Shown: in pieces, positions 33,260 to 45,313 of the stretch | How the letters are laid out: each line of letters starts with the position of its first letter | How positions within the stretch are numbered: position 1 is the first letter of the stretch | Origin: Eurosta solidaginis | Lineage: Eukaryota > Arthropoda > Insecta > Diptera > Tephritidae | NCBI RefSeq assembly: GCF_040869045.1 | Contig: NC_090319.1 | Coordinates: forward strand, 237,143,832 to 237,207,831 | Direction: 5' to 3' | DNA: 64,000 nt | Translations under genes and position numbers: made by a program | Notes under the pieces: model-generated | What the model saw: the letters and a program-made list of their open reading frames with translations, nothing else | The model's database searches: none | Told to the model about the DNA's origin: nothing

Positions 33260-33825
33260 CGGTATAAGATTTCGGCATAAGATCTTATTTCTGCTCATAT
33301 TTCTTATTATTATTATATTCTGAAATTAAATAGTAATGTTCATTAATATTTCTTTGTTTGTAATATAACATTGTTGAAAGCTCGATATATCTTAAATTTT
33401 ATCTTTTGAGTTGTATATTTATATATCTTTTATATTATGCAGTCGACCATAGTTTGTCGTCGACTTTAAATAATAAATAAATAAATAAATAAATAAATAA
33501 AACAGAGTACCAAATAGTGCGTGTGACACGTTTTCACCGCTCAAGCATTGAAATCACACTAAATAAATAATTGATTTTGCTTTCGTGCTCACTACGCTTT
33601 CGTGTTTACTAACACATTCTCAATTTGATAACCGTGTAAATGTAGTGGTGCCCACCGCTGTTTATGATAGAGATCCAATTTTATGTATTTGGCCTGTTGC
33701 TAACACCGAACCTTTACGAACCTTTTTGAGCCTTTTCGGATCTTTTTTGACAAATATCCGTTACGGTTTTTTTTTGATTTAGTCGCCAAGCCCTCGATAA
33801 AATCTATGCAATAGCTTAAAAGTGG

Positions 33826-34002
33826 GCTCATTTTCAATACCAATCTATTCAGGGTCCAGATAAGCTCGTGTACCAAATTTGGTGCAGATATCTCAATATT
33901 AACTTAAGTTATCTTGTGACTTTTTACTCAATATGTTTCCCCATCACTCCTCACCTTTAGTGATTGAAATAAAACTCTAAAACTATTATTTCACAAAAAA
34001 TA
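33826..34002. repeat. DINE-like internal fragment
   Basis: AGTGGGCTCATTTTC, GGTCCAGATAAGCTCGTG and CCAAATTTGGTGCAGATATCTC match, inverted, the block at 60060-60130. A small decayed remnant. Confidence 0.4.
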
Positions 34003-34517
34003 CTATTTATTTGTCAAACTATTTCTACCGGTTCTGATCTGGACTCTTTTGTCGGATGGTGCGCAGACAATAATTTGTATTTAAATTCAAAGACAAGTGC
34101 CACATTCTTTATATACAAACTAAATACTAAATCTCTAATCTTTGTCAAGATAGTAAAGACTTGAGTGTAATTTTTAACTCCAAACTCTCTTTTTCTAGTC
34201 ACATTGACTTCATTGTTGCAAAATTTGTTGCAATGTTTGGGTTCAGTAAACGTAACACCAGTGACTTTAAGGACCCTATGACGATGAAGGCACTTTATAT
34301 ATCCTTGGTCCGAAGTCGTCTTGAATATTGCTCAATAATACGGAATCCTTTCTGTGAATATAACTATTATAAAATTGAGAGAGTTCAAAATTTTTTTACA
34401 AAAATAGCTTTGCGTATGCTTCACTGGCCAGACAGCCTCCCATCATATACCAGCAGGTACAAATTGCTTAACAGCTTATATAAGTTTAAGCTTGAATTGT
34501 TTTCTATTTTTAACTAG
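34003..34517 (+). pseudogene. CR1/Jockey-like LINE RT C-terminal fragment
   Basis: Two frames joined by a frameshift near 34160: SDLDSFVGWCADNNLYLNS, then NSKLSFSSHIDFIVAK, ALYISLVRSRLEYCS, and RVQNFFTKIALRMLHWPDSL. This is the region after the YADD motif in LINE RTs. It comes from a different lineage than the LINE at 30173-33500. Confidence 0.75.
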
Positions 34518-34596
34518 TCTGTAACAAAGCATGTAGTTATCGACATGTAAGAATTGAAGTAGATTATGGTCAGCGCAAAGCATTTATAAAACACCA

Positions 34597-34957
34597 AAGG
34601 TATGTCTCAATAGGGTGAATCCAATGTCAAGGGGTTGTGTACGCAACCCTCTCAAGGGGTTCCCAGCGCAATATATAGCTTCTCTAACCCAATTTCCAAC
34701 CTCAACTACTCGTGGCGAATCCAGTTTCATTGACAGCTGAGGCTCTGGCGACCCCAAGTTCCTCATGGAACTAGGGGGTGGGGATGACGGGATGGCCTAG
34801 AAGGTTTAATATTGTCATATAAATCGTTCCCGAGATGGTCGGACCTTAATAGTGCTTTGTTACCGGAACCTACCGGATCTATATGCGGCAAAGGACGATC
34901 AACATCGGCCCAAAGCCTTCGGGGAGTGTCTTTATCGTTAATACAACAACAACGACA
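34597..34957 (+). mobile_element. Short (AAC)n-tailed retroposon, copy 3, 5'-truncated
   Basis: Starts within the family at GGTATGTCT, keeps CAATATATAGCTTCTC, CGTGGCGAATCCAGTTTC, AAATCGTTCCCGAGATGGTC and GCCTTCGGGGAGTGTC, and ends in ACAACAACAACGAC. No coding sequence. Confidence 0.8.
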
Positions 34958-36035
34958 AAGCACGTACTTTTGACTAGTAATTCTGATTGATATTATTGAC
35001 TGGTTAACTTAGCACATTTTTTTTGAACAGTTGACGACATAGCACATTTACACATCATTGCAAACAGCACGTAAAAATTAAAAACTAAAATATTTTTTTC
35101 TTGTGATCGATGTATTTTGAATTCAGTTTTAAAACTGCATTAAAATACAATTTTTCAAAGAAAGTGACTTAGCACATTTTCACATTAAGCTAACGATATG
35201 TATATACGTATGTGATTATAATATGTTTAATCACCGAGTGTTTTATACGCCTCGGTGGTATGCCTGGTGAATATACGTAATCGGTGACCGTTTTACACAA
35301 CTCACCGGATACCTAGTAAAATACGTAGTCGTTGAACGTTTTACACGACTCGGCGGTATACCTATCATAAACAGCTGAAGTTCGACACCACCAGCTGCTC
35401 CATAGAGGATGTTCAACACAGCCCACCATAAACCTTACTCTACGACTTCTAAGCCAAGTCTCTTTTTCTTGAGTTTGCCGCTCCTTTTATACGATTTTTG
35501 AGTCGGCTTCCGTTGCTTTACAATAAGAGTTCTTATAACTAAGCTAAATATATGCATGAGTGTTCGCTATCGTTTACAATTCCATTTCTCCTTGTTCGCT
35601 TATACGTAAGTATGCATGTTTGTGCATACCCTGCAAAAAGCGCGCATGGAGTACTCGCTATGGACCAACCGACTGCTCCAAAATTAACCACAATTCATGC
35701 GAAAAATATGTTCCAATTAACATTGCGATGTCCTAGGACGGGACCATATACTTCAGCTACGCATTACATCAGAGTAATCCATGGAGTACCCACAGTCCAA
35801 TAAACATCGTGTAGTGATTAAAAATAAAAAAAGGACGTGTGGCACTCGGGGACTGCCGCGGTAAAGCTATTGCATATTATCAACTTATGCAATTATAATA
35901 TTTATGCAACATTTTGTTTTCTTTGATATTAATTCAAGTTATGTCTTTGATATTAATTCAAGTTAAGCTTTTTAAGCGTGGTGACCGATAAGAAAACAAA
36001 TTTTTTACTTTTATTGAATAAATGAGAAGTTAATA
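34958..36035. other. No gene seen; contains a 3-unit ~50-bp hairpin minisatellite (35231-35380)
   Basis: Three diverged units of ~50 bp start near 35231, 35282 and 35331; unit 1 folds with CACCGAG (35232-35238) pairing CTCGGTG (35251-35257). Near 35000-35190 the phrase (A/G)ACTTAGCACATTTT recurs three times. At 35835-35870 a segment including GCGGTAAAGCTATTGCAT resembles, inverted, the end of the hexamer-flank repeat. No convincing ORF. Confidence 0.5.
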
Positions 36036-39000
36036 TTTAACTTTCACTTTAACTTTAACTTTAACTCTATTTTTAACTTTAACTTTCACTTTAACTTTAA
36101 CTTTAACTTTAACTTTAACATTAACTTTAACATTAATTTTAACTTTAACTTTAATTTTAACTTTGACTTTAATTTTAACTTTAACTGTAACTTTAACTTT
36201 AACTTTAACTTTAACTTTAACTTTAACTTTAACTTTAACTTTAACCTTAACTTTAACTGTAACTTTAACTTTAAATTTGACTTTTACTTTAACTTTCATT
36301 TTAGCTTTAACTTTAACTTTTTTAACCTTAACTTTAACTTTGGCTTTAACTTTAACATTCACTTTAACTTTAACTTTAACTTTAACTTTAATTTTAACTT
36401 TAACTTTAACTTCAATTATAACTTTAACTTTAACTTAAACATTCACTTTAACTTTAACTTTAATTTTAACTTTAACTTTAATTTTAATTTTAACTTTAAC
36501 TTTAAATTTAACTTTAACTTTAACTGTAACTGTAACTTTAACTTTAACTTTAATTTAACTTTAACTTTAACTTTAACTGTAACTTTAACTTTAAATTTAA
36601 CTTTAAATTTAACCTTAACTTTAACTTTAATTTTAACTTTGACTTTAACTTTAACTTTATTTTTAACTTTTACTTTCACTTTAACTTTAAAATTCACTTT
36701 AACTTTAATTTTAACTTTATTTTTAACTTTAACTTTAACATTCACTTTAACTTTAACTTTAACTTAACTTTAACTTTAATTTTAACTTTAACTTTAACTT
36801 TAATTTTAACTTTATTTTTAACTTTAACTTTAACTTAACTTTAACTTTAACTTTAATTTTAACTTTAACTTTAACTTTAATTTTAACTTTAACTGTAACT
36901 TTAACTTTAAATTTAACTTTAACTTTAACCTTAACTTTAACTTCAATTTTAACTTTGACTTTAACTTTAACTTTATTTTTAACTTTAACTTTAACATTCA
37001 CTTTAACTTTAACTTAACTTTAACTTTAACTTTAACCTTAACTTTAACTTCAATTTTAACTTTAACTTTAATTTTAACTTTAACTTTAATTTTAACTTTA
37101 TTTTTAACTTTAACTTTAACATTCACTTTAACTTTAACTTTAACTTAACTTTAACTTTAACCTTAACTTTAACTTCAATTTTAACTTTAACTTTAATTTT
37201 AACTTTAACTTTAATTTTAACTTTATTTTTAACTTTAACTTTAACATTCACTTTAACTTTAACTTAACTTTAACTTTAACTTTAATTTTAACTTTAACTT
37301 TAGCTTAACTTTAACTTTAACTTTAACTTTAACTTTAATTTCAATTTTAACTTTAACTTTAATTTTAACTTTGACTTTAATTTTAACTTTATTTTTAACT
37401 TTAACTTTAACATTCACTTTAACTTTAACTTTAACTTAACTTTAACTTTAACTTTAACCTTAACTTTAACTTAACTTTAACTTTAACTTAACTTTAACAT
37501 TCACTTTAACTTTAACTTTAACTTAACTTTAACTTTAACCTTAACTTTAACTTTAACTTTAATTTTAACTTTGACTTTAATTTTAACTTTATTTTTAACT
37601 TTAACTTTAACATTCACTTTAACTTTAACTTTAACTTAACTTTAACTTTAACTTTAACTTTAACCTTAACTTTAACTTAACTTTAACTTTAACTTTAACT
37701 TAACTTTAACATTCACTTTAACTTTAACTTTAACTTTAACTTAACTTTAACATTCACTTTAACTTTAACTTTAACTTTAACTTAACTTTAACTTTAACTG
37801 TAACTGTAACTTTAACTTTAACTTTAATTTTAACTTTAACTTTAACTTTAACTGTAACTTTAACTTTAAATTTAACTTTAACTTTAACCTTAACTTTAAC
37901 TTTAATTTTAACTTTGACTTTAACTTTAACTTTATTTTTAACTTTAACTTTCACTTTAACTTTAACATTCACTTTAACTTTAATTTTAACTTTATTTTTA
38001 ACTTTAACTTTAACATTCACTTTAACTTTAACTTTAACTTAACTTTAACTTTAACTTTAACTTTAATTTTAACTTCAACTTTAACTTTAATTTTAACTTT
38101 AACTTTAACTGTAACTTTAACTTTAAATTTAACTTTAACTTTAACCTTAACTTTAACTTCAATTTTAACTTTGACTTTAACTTTAACTTTAACTTTATTT
38201 TTAACTTTAACTTTAACATTCACTTTAACTTTAACTTAACTTTAACTTTAACTTTAACCTTAACTTTAACTTCAATTTTAACTTTAACTTTAATTTTAAC
38301 TTTAACTTTAACTTTAATTTTAACTTTATTTTTAACTTTAACTTTAACATTCACTTTAACTTTAACTTTAACTTAACTTTAACTTTAACTTTAACCTTAA
38401 CTTTAACTTCAATTTTAACTTTAACTTTAATTTTAACTTTAACTTTAATTTTAACTTTATTTTTAACTTTAACTTTAACATTCACTTTAACTTTAACTTA
38501 ACTTTAACTTTAATTTTAACTTTAACTTTAACTTAACTTTAACTTTAACTTTAACTTTAACTTTAACTTTAATTTCAATTTTAACTTTAACTTTAATTTT
38601 AACTCTGACTTTAATTTTAACTTTATTTTTAACTTTAACATTCACTTTAACTTTAACTTTAACTTAACTTTAACTTTAACCTTAACTTTAACTTAACTTT
38701 AACTTTAACTTAACTTTAACATTCACTTTAACTTTAACTTTAACTTAACTTTAACTTTAACCTTAACTTTAACTTTAACTTTAACTTTAATTTTAACTTT
38801 GACTTTAACTTTAACTTTAACTTTATTTTTAACTTTAACTTTAACATTCACTTTAACTTTAACTTTAACTTAACTTTAACTTTAACTTTAACCTTAACTT
38901 TAACTTCAATTTTAACTTTAACTTTATTTTTAACTTTAACTTTAACATTCACTTTAACTTTAACTTAACTTTAACTTTAACTTTAACCTTAACTTTAACT

Positions 39001-41250
39001 TCAATTTTAACTTTAACTTTAACTTTAATTTTAACTTTATTTTTAACTTTAACTTTAACATTCACTTTAACTTTAACTTAACTGTAACTTTAACTTTAAA
39101 TTTAACTTTAACTTTAAATTTAACTTTAGCTTTAATTTTAACTTTGACTTTAACTTTAACTTTAACTTTATTTTTAACTTTAACTTTAACATTCACTTTA
39201 ACTTTAACTTAACTTTAACTTTAACTTTAACCTTAACTTTAACTTCAATTTTAACTTTAACTTTAATTTTAACTTTAACTTTAACTTTAATTTTAACTTT
39301 ATTTTTAACTTTAACTTTAACATTCACTTTATCTTTAACTTTAACTTAACTTTAACTTTAACTTTAACCTTAACTTTAACTTCAATTTTAACTTTAACTT
39401 TAATTTTAACTTGAACTTTAATTTTAACTTTATTTTTAACTTTAACTTTAACATTCACTTTAACTTTAACTTAACTTTAACTTTAACTTTAATTTTAACT
39501 TTAACTTTAACTTTAACTTAACTTTAACTTTAACTTTAACTTTAATTTCAATTTTAACTTTAACTTTAATTTTAACTTTGACTTTATTTTTAACTTTATT
39601 TTTAACTTTAACTTTAACATTCACTTTAACTTTAACTTTAACTTAACTTTAACTTTAACTTTAACTTTAACTTTAACCTTAACTTTAACTTAACTTTAAC
39701 TTTAACTTAACTTTAACATTCACTTTAACTTTAACTTTAACTTAACTTTAACTTTAACTTTAACTTTAACCTTAACTTTAACTTTAACTTTAACTTTAAT
39801 TTTAACTTTGACTTTAACTTTAACTTTAACTTTATTTTTAACTTTAACTTTAACATTCACTTTAACTTTAACTTTAACTTAACTTTAACTTTAACTTTAA
39901 CCTTAACTTTAACTTCAATTTTAACTTTAACTTTAATTTTAACTTTAACTTTAACATTCACTTTAACTTTAACTTTAACTTAACTTTAAAATTCACTTTA
40001 ACTTTAACTTTAACTTAGCTTTAACATTCACTTTAACTTTAGCTTTAACTTAACTTTAACTTTAACCTTAACTTTAACTTCAATTTTAACTTTAACTTTA
40101 TTTTTAACTTTAACTTTAACATTCACTTTAACTTTAACTTAACTTTAACATTCACTTTAACTTTAACTTAATTTTAACTTTAACTTTAACTTCAATTTTA
40201 ACTTTAGCTTTAATTTTAACTTTGACTTTAACTTTAACTTTATTTTTAAGTTTAACTTTAACATTCACTTTAACTTTAGCTTAACTTTAACTTTAACTTT
40301 AACCTTAACTTTAACTTCAGTTTTAACTTTAACTTTAACTTTAATTTTAACTTTATTTTTAACTTTAACTTTAACATTCACTTTAACTTTAACTTAACTT
40401 TAACTTTAATTTTAACTTTAACTTTAACTTTAAATTTAACTTTAGCTTTAATTTTAACTTTGACTTTAACTTTAACTTTATTTTTAACTTTAACTTTAAC
40501 ATTCACTTTAACTTTAACTTAACTTTAACTTTAACTTTAACCTTAACTTTAACTTCAATTTTAACTTTAACTTTAACTTTAATTTTAACTTTATTTTTAA
40601 CTTTAACTTTAACATTCACTTTAACTTTAACTTAACTTTAACTTTAACTTTAACTTCAACTTCAACTTTAACTTTAACTTTATTTTTAACTTTAACTTTA
40701 ACTTTAATTTTAACTTTAACTTTAACTTTAACTTTAGCTTTAACTTTAACTTTAACTTTAATTTTAACTTTAACTTTAACTTTAACTGTAACTTTAACTT
40801 TAAATTTAACTTTAACCTTAACTTTAACTTTAATTTTAACTTTGACTTTAACTTTAACTTTAACTTTAACTTTTACTTTAACTTTAACTTTATTTTTAAC
40901 TTTAACTTTAACATTCACTTTAACTTTAACTTAACTTTAACTTAACTTTAACTTTAACTTTAACTTTAATTTTAACTTTAACTTTAACTTTAACTGTAAC
41001 TGTAACTTTAACTTTAACTTTAACTTTGACTTTAACTTTAACTTTAATTTTAACTTTAACTTTGACTTTAACTTTAACTTTTACTTTAACTTCAACTTTA
41101 ACTTTAACCTTAAATTTAACTTTAACTTTAAAAATTAACTTTAACTTTAACCTTAACTTTAACTTTAACTTTAACTTTAACTTTATTTTTAAGTTTAAAT
41201 TTAACTTTAACTTTAACTTTAACGTTTACTTTAACTTTAACTTTAACTTT
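36036..41250 (+). repeat. 5.2-kb TTTAAC hexamer array with ~131-bp higher-order period
   Basis: Almost every base belongs to CTTTAA units, with variants AATTTT, GACTTT, ATTCAC, CTTAAC, TCAATT and TATTTT at ordered places. The marker AACATTCAC occurs at 38215, 38346 and 38477 (131-bp steps) and returns through most of the array, so the hexamers form a higher-order unit of ~131 bp. Both strands read open in long frames (Leu-Thr and Lys-Val alternations), which are products of the repeat, not genes. It ends exactly where the short array at 29750 ends. Confidence 0.95.
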
Positions 41251-42001
41251 ATGATCCGGGGTGGGCGTGAGCTTAGCACCTGCTAACAAGCCAACCTAAT
41301 ATAAACGCATGCAAGTTATTTTCTGTCAAAAATGTCTCATGCACATACAACTTGTATGAGGGCAACTCAAATTGAATTTGCTGCGTGAAAACCTAACTCG
41401 ATTTCCAATTTTTGTTCTGCGTGACATTTAGATTTGAAGTTTGCACACATGCTTTACATTGCCGCAACGCATGCTTATTTGGGTTAGGGCAAAAAACGCC
41501 GGTTGTTTGCGTGCGCTTAAAAACGCAGTTCAGTTTTATTAGGTTGGCTTGTAAGCGACCATATATGTATACGATAAGCGATAGCACAATGGCTACTTCG
41601 TGAAAATCAACAACAGCTCTTTTAGTTTGATTTCGATGGTCGTACGGTGAGGAAGTGTCGCACGCGCGCTTTAAACAGAGTACCAAAGGGTGCGTGTGAC
41701 ACGTCTTAACCGTTCAAGCATTGAAATCAAACTAAATAAATAATTGATTTTGCTTTCGTGCTCGCTACGCGTTCGTGTTTACTAACCCATTCTCAATTTG
41801 GCAACCGTGTAAATGTAGTGGTGCCCGCCGCTGTTTATGATAGATATCCAATTTTATGTATTTGGCCTGTTGCTAACACCGAACCTTTACGAACCTTTTC
41901 GAACCTTTTCGAGCCTTTTCGGATCTTTTTTGACAAATATCCGTTACGGTTTTTTTGATTTAGTCGCCAAGCCCGCGATAAAATCTATGCAATAGCTTAA
42001 A
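41251..42001 (+). repeat. Flank of the hexamer repeat, copy 2 (uninterrupted)
   Basis: Matches 29751-30172 plus 33501-33825. Within it CATACAA/TTGTATG forms a small palindrome near 41345. It ends in CTATGCAATAGCTTAAAA. This is the pre-insertion form of the site used by the LINE in copy 1. Confidence 0.85.
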
Positions 42002-42384
42002 AAAAAAAATGTGTAGTGATTACAATCGTTAAAAGCGAGCAATGCTCGGCTTACAATATATTCGTGTAGAAACATGAGCTGGTCCGTTGCTGCATTACAG
42101 TGGAGTATAATGGTATGTACTCCAGTATGACACAAGTGGAGCACATGATCCAGCAATTTTTGCAGGGTAATTATGTGAGTTCTAACACTCTGCGATAAAA
42201 GTTTTCATCTCCTATATATAATTTAATATGTATTATCATTATATATGTTTTAAAATGTATGTATGATTGTATAAAGGATATTTAAATTCAAAATGTATGT
42301 ACATATATGTATAAGTAAATTCATTTCATGCCATATATATATAAATTATTATAATTCAGTTTATAATTTTAATATGAAATAGTA
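42002..42384. other. No gene seen
   Basis: A/T-rich with TATATAT and ATGTATG simple sequence; no supportable feature. Confidence 0.4.
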
Positions 42385-44560
42385 TTATCTACAATGAAAA
42401 ATCAAAATTTGTGGAGGGCCCAAAAGCCTGTAGTTTGGGGTCTTCACAGTACATAAGTTGGATAGCATAGACGAGTATATGTGTTTCCTTTCCATGACTG
42501 CAGCCCTAACCCTGCTTTCCGTCTTTGCATAATAAATGCGGCATCCGCGAGCTCTGAGTCCAGAAACCTTTCCTCTAGATGTGAGCAATGACTCCTTTAT
42601 CAGCGCCATATTAAACAAACCCTCCTCAAGGCACAAGGGATGGAGATTTATTTGTAAGACTCGCCGCGCAATTGAGCTGTTTGTCCCTCTCGGAATCCTC
42701 CGCCACAGCGCTCAGGCAATGGATTTTTTCCGCTGTTTTCGGGGTCTGGAGGTACGTTTCTCCCAACCCTGCTCGAAGCGTCCTTGTTAGACTCGCAGCA
42801 TCGTTGAGCTGTGTTTCCACTTCCAACACCTCTGCCTTTCCTCCCATGTTGGTATATTCGGGTTTTGACGCTGTAGCACGTTAAGCATGTCCTCCACCTT
42901 CACCACTCGGGGTATCAAAATCTTGGCCTTTGGTATCGTGAGGATCAGTACTCTACCTACAACCTTGAACATTGCGCCTTGTTGTTTTTGAATGTCTGGA
43001 GCAACTCTCTGCAACCATTCTAAAGTCGCGTTATTTGTGCAGGGTATCAGTTTAAATCCATTGTGACATCCGGCTGTTTCGAAGGCTGGTAGCGGTGAAG
43101 TTGGTTCATCGTGCATCATTTTGGTCATGATTCTAATCAGCATCCTTCTACGGATCTCAAACTTTTGCTTGACATCTGCCCATTGGGGTTGCTGCAATGT
43201 AGTAGTGCCACAGTCAGGGACTGCTTCGCAACTTCGTTCATCTTTTTCTCGGAGAAACTGGAGTCTCAGCGTTAGCTATCTTTAGTTTCACCGACTTAGC
43301 TGGTGTCTGATCGTTACCCCCTTTAGCTTATAAACATTTACGTCTTTATTTCTTAAGCCACTACTGCCTTCTTCTTTCTGTATTAGAGCTTCTCAGTTGG
43401 GCCGTACCGGAGGTCGTGGGGGCCCTTGTGCAAAATTAACAGGAGGTTCTTTTTCTAAAAAAAGGGTTATATGAAACAAAATGTCTTGCTTGTAGGATAT
43501 TTTTATATTTGTCAATGTAAAATCTCAGAAACATTATAACTTCAAATTTTCTTGCACGTATTGTGAGTTTCTTGTGTCTCTCATTCTAGAAAAGTTTTTT
43601 CTACTTCTCATACTCGCAAAATCATCGATTGTTTTTGAAAAATTGATTTTCCGAGCTCTTTTAATAAAATCTGCGCGTACGGTTCTCGAGTCTCGAGTCG
43701 TTCGTATATAAATGGAATTTCATTGTGTCCATTTACACGACTATATATTAAAGGGCTTAAAATCTTTCAATAATTAGATAATTTTCAGACACTAATAGTA
43801 GCTCATTTGGACTTCGAAACGTCGATTTTCGCTCATCCACAGTTCAAATTCCAAGGCGAAGCACATAATTTTTAGCGGATGGTCTAAATCGACGTTTAGT
43901 ATGTGCAGAATACGATATTTTACTCAATTTCTATCCTAGACGCCCATCCCGATATCTGCTTTTGGATTAGAATTTGAATAAAATAAATAAAAAATAAAAA
44001 ATTTCCCATAATTTAGTGTATACATTTTTCGGTGAAACTTTTGCGACTTGGGGGTTTAGGGGCCCCTCGGTGCGGGGGCCCTGGTGCACCGAACCGCTTG
44101 CACCAGTCTCGGTACGGCCCTGCTTTTGAGGTTCATGGCTTTCCAGTACTTATACTTTCCTCTTCTCTTCGCTTTGCAAGATTTTGAGGTCTGGTTCCTG
44201 TCATTCCGACTAGTTCGTCTCCTGGTTTTGTTCCTGGGGCGTTTGCCATCTCCCTTCTGCCTCTTAAAAGAAGTTTTGTCAAGTTAAGCCTTTCGCTGCC
44301 TCTTGCCTCTTGGGGCTTCTTTCTCTTCGATGCGGTGACAAATCTGAGGAGTGCTAATAGCAAAGTCTTTGTCAGTGAACTGTCTTCGACATTCTTCCAA
44401 CTTCTCTTGTCTCCTTGCCAAGCGATCGTTCTCGTCGCTCGTTGTGTCAACCACTGGACTCATGCGTCGCATAATTTTTAATGAGAGGGTTCTCTTAAGA
44501 TCCCTAAATCGTTGTTCACATTCTAACGTACGTTTTTGTTAACGCGCACATTGACTACTC
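42385..44560 (-). pseudogene. LINE (LOA/R1-like) with DUF4780-like ORF1 and start of endonuclease
   Basis: On the minus strand ORF1 starts MRRMSPVVDTTSDENDRLAR (44472), has a charged Arg/Glu/Lys-rich segment, is split by a hAT-like MITE (43397-44122), and resumes as a 136-codon frame (43197-42787) whose core LIPCTNNATLEWLQRVAPDI and later NPNIPTWEERQRCWKW resembles the DUF4780 domain found in insect LINE ORF1 and domesticated proteins. Then 42636-42385 gives ESLLTSRGKVSGLRARGCRI, like the start of a LINE AP-endonuclease. The rest is missing. Family placement is from memory and tentative. Confidence 0.6.
43397..44122. mobile_element. hAT-like MITE inserted in the LINE ORF1
   Basis: Imperfect 8-bp repeats CTTCTCAG (43389-43396) and CTTTTGAG (44123-44130) flank it. 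Ends: TTGGGCCGTACCGGAGG and, inverted, CAGGGCCGTACCGAGAC. Sub-terminal GGGGGCCC and a run GGGGCCCCTCGGTGCGGGGG mirror other GGGCCCC-ended hAT elements such as 7199-9106. No transposase reading frame remains. Confidence 0.65.
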
Positions 44561-45313
44561 ACTATCATCGCTATCCGCGTCAGAATCATCGCTGATAGCG
44601 ATTTCCTCTTCCCTGGCTTACGACGCTAAGTGGCATTTTTGCTTGGTTTAGACGCGAAAAAATTCAAATTTTCAAGTCAGTTTTTTGTAAATTTGAATGC
44701 AGTTTGTTTTTAAAATGTCCACAGTATATAACGGTAATTATCATTATTCATTGCATAATTAGCTGTCAAACTGTGAGTTGTTGACGACGCGTAAAGTAAT
44801 GCAATTTACAGAAGTGAGATAAGGCGTGGTTTTAAATTAAATAAAACTTTGTGGTGAAACAAAAGCTAAACTATTTTTTAGATATTTAAAATCTACACGT
44901 AAGTATATTAATTTGGAAGAGTTTAAAAGTTTTTTGGTTGAGTATTTTACACTAAATTATGAGCTTTTTAATGTGTGTTATTTTTGTGCTGAAAATATAT
45001 AAAACCGCGAAAAGAAACGCCTGCTAAATGTTTTGCACACGATGAACCACAATAATTTTTGAATTTCTACAATAGTTCAATATTATTACATATAAATCAA
45101 ATGATTATCCACCCCGTAGGTCCCCGTTTTGATATAATGACGATAACAAAGAGGGAGTTGTATAAGGTGTGGGTTGCAGAACGTGGCCCAAAACAAAAAA
45201 GCCGTTTTAGACCACATGTGTACTGTTTTAGGTTTCAGAAAGGGAGTAACTAGAGACTAGGGTTTGTGTGATGAATGCGGCAGTAAAGTTAGAATTTTTT
45301 ATCAAAGCTTCGT
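44561..45313. other. No firm gene; possible upstream part of the ORF at 45314
   Basis: A 64-codon frame (45059-45253) ends RELYKVWVAERGPKQKSRFR...; it is not recognised. The stretch between has stops in all frames. A host 5' UTR or intron is possible but not shown. Confidence 0.35.

Larger units (their letters stand above)
30173..33500 (+). mobile_element. Non-LTR retrotransposon with PHD-like ORF1 and (AAAT)n tail
   Basis: Boundaries come from comparison with the empty site at 41670. The element has a ~470-bp 5' UTR, ORF1 with a PHD-type zinc finger, a truncated ORF2 (RT palm to C-terminus), a ~400-bp 3' UTR with six related hairpins, and an (AAAT)n tail. Endonuclease and the first RT motifs are deleted between ORF1 and ORF2. 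It looks like the Jockey/CR1 group, clade not fixed. Confidence 0.8.
29751..33825 (+). repeat. Flank of the hexamer repeat, copy 1, split by a LINE
   Basis: 29751-30172 and 33501-33825 together match 41251-42001 in order. The first block begins ATGATCCGGGGTGGGCG and ends GTCGCACGCGCGCTT; the second begins AACAGAGTACC and ends CTATGCAATAGCTTAAAA. The LINE at 30173-33500 interrupts copy 1 only, so copy 2 gives the empty site. About 97% identical by eye in the first block. The family is unknown to me; no ORF. Confidence 0.85.

Noticed and set aside
36036..41250. Telomere-like repeat
   Set aside because: TTTAAC is not a known telomeric unit (most insects use TTAGG; flies use retrotransposons or satellites), and the array is internal.
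36036..41286. Long reading frames on both strands of the hexamer array (Lys-Val, Lys-Leu and Leu-Thr alternations up to 110 codons)
   Set aside because: They arise because the hexamer has no stop in several frames; there is no start context, domain or composition of a real protein.
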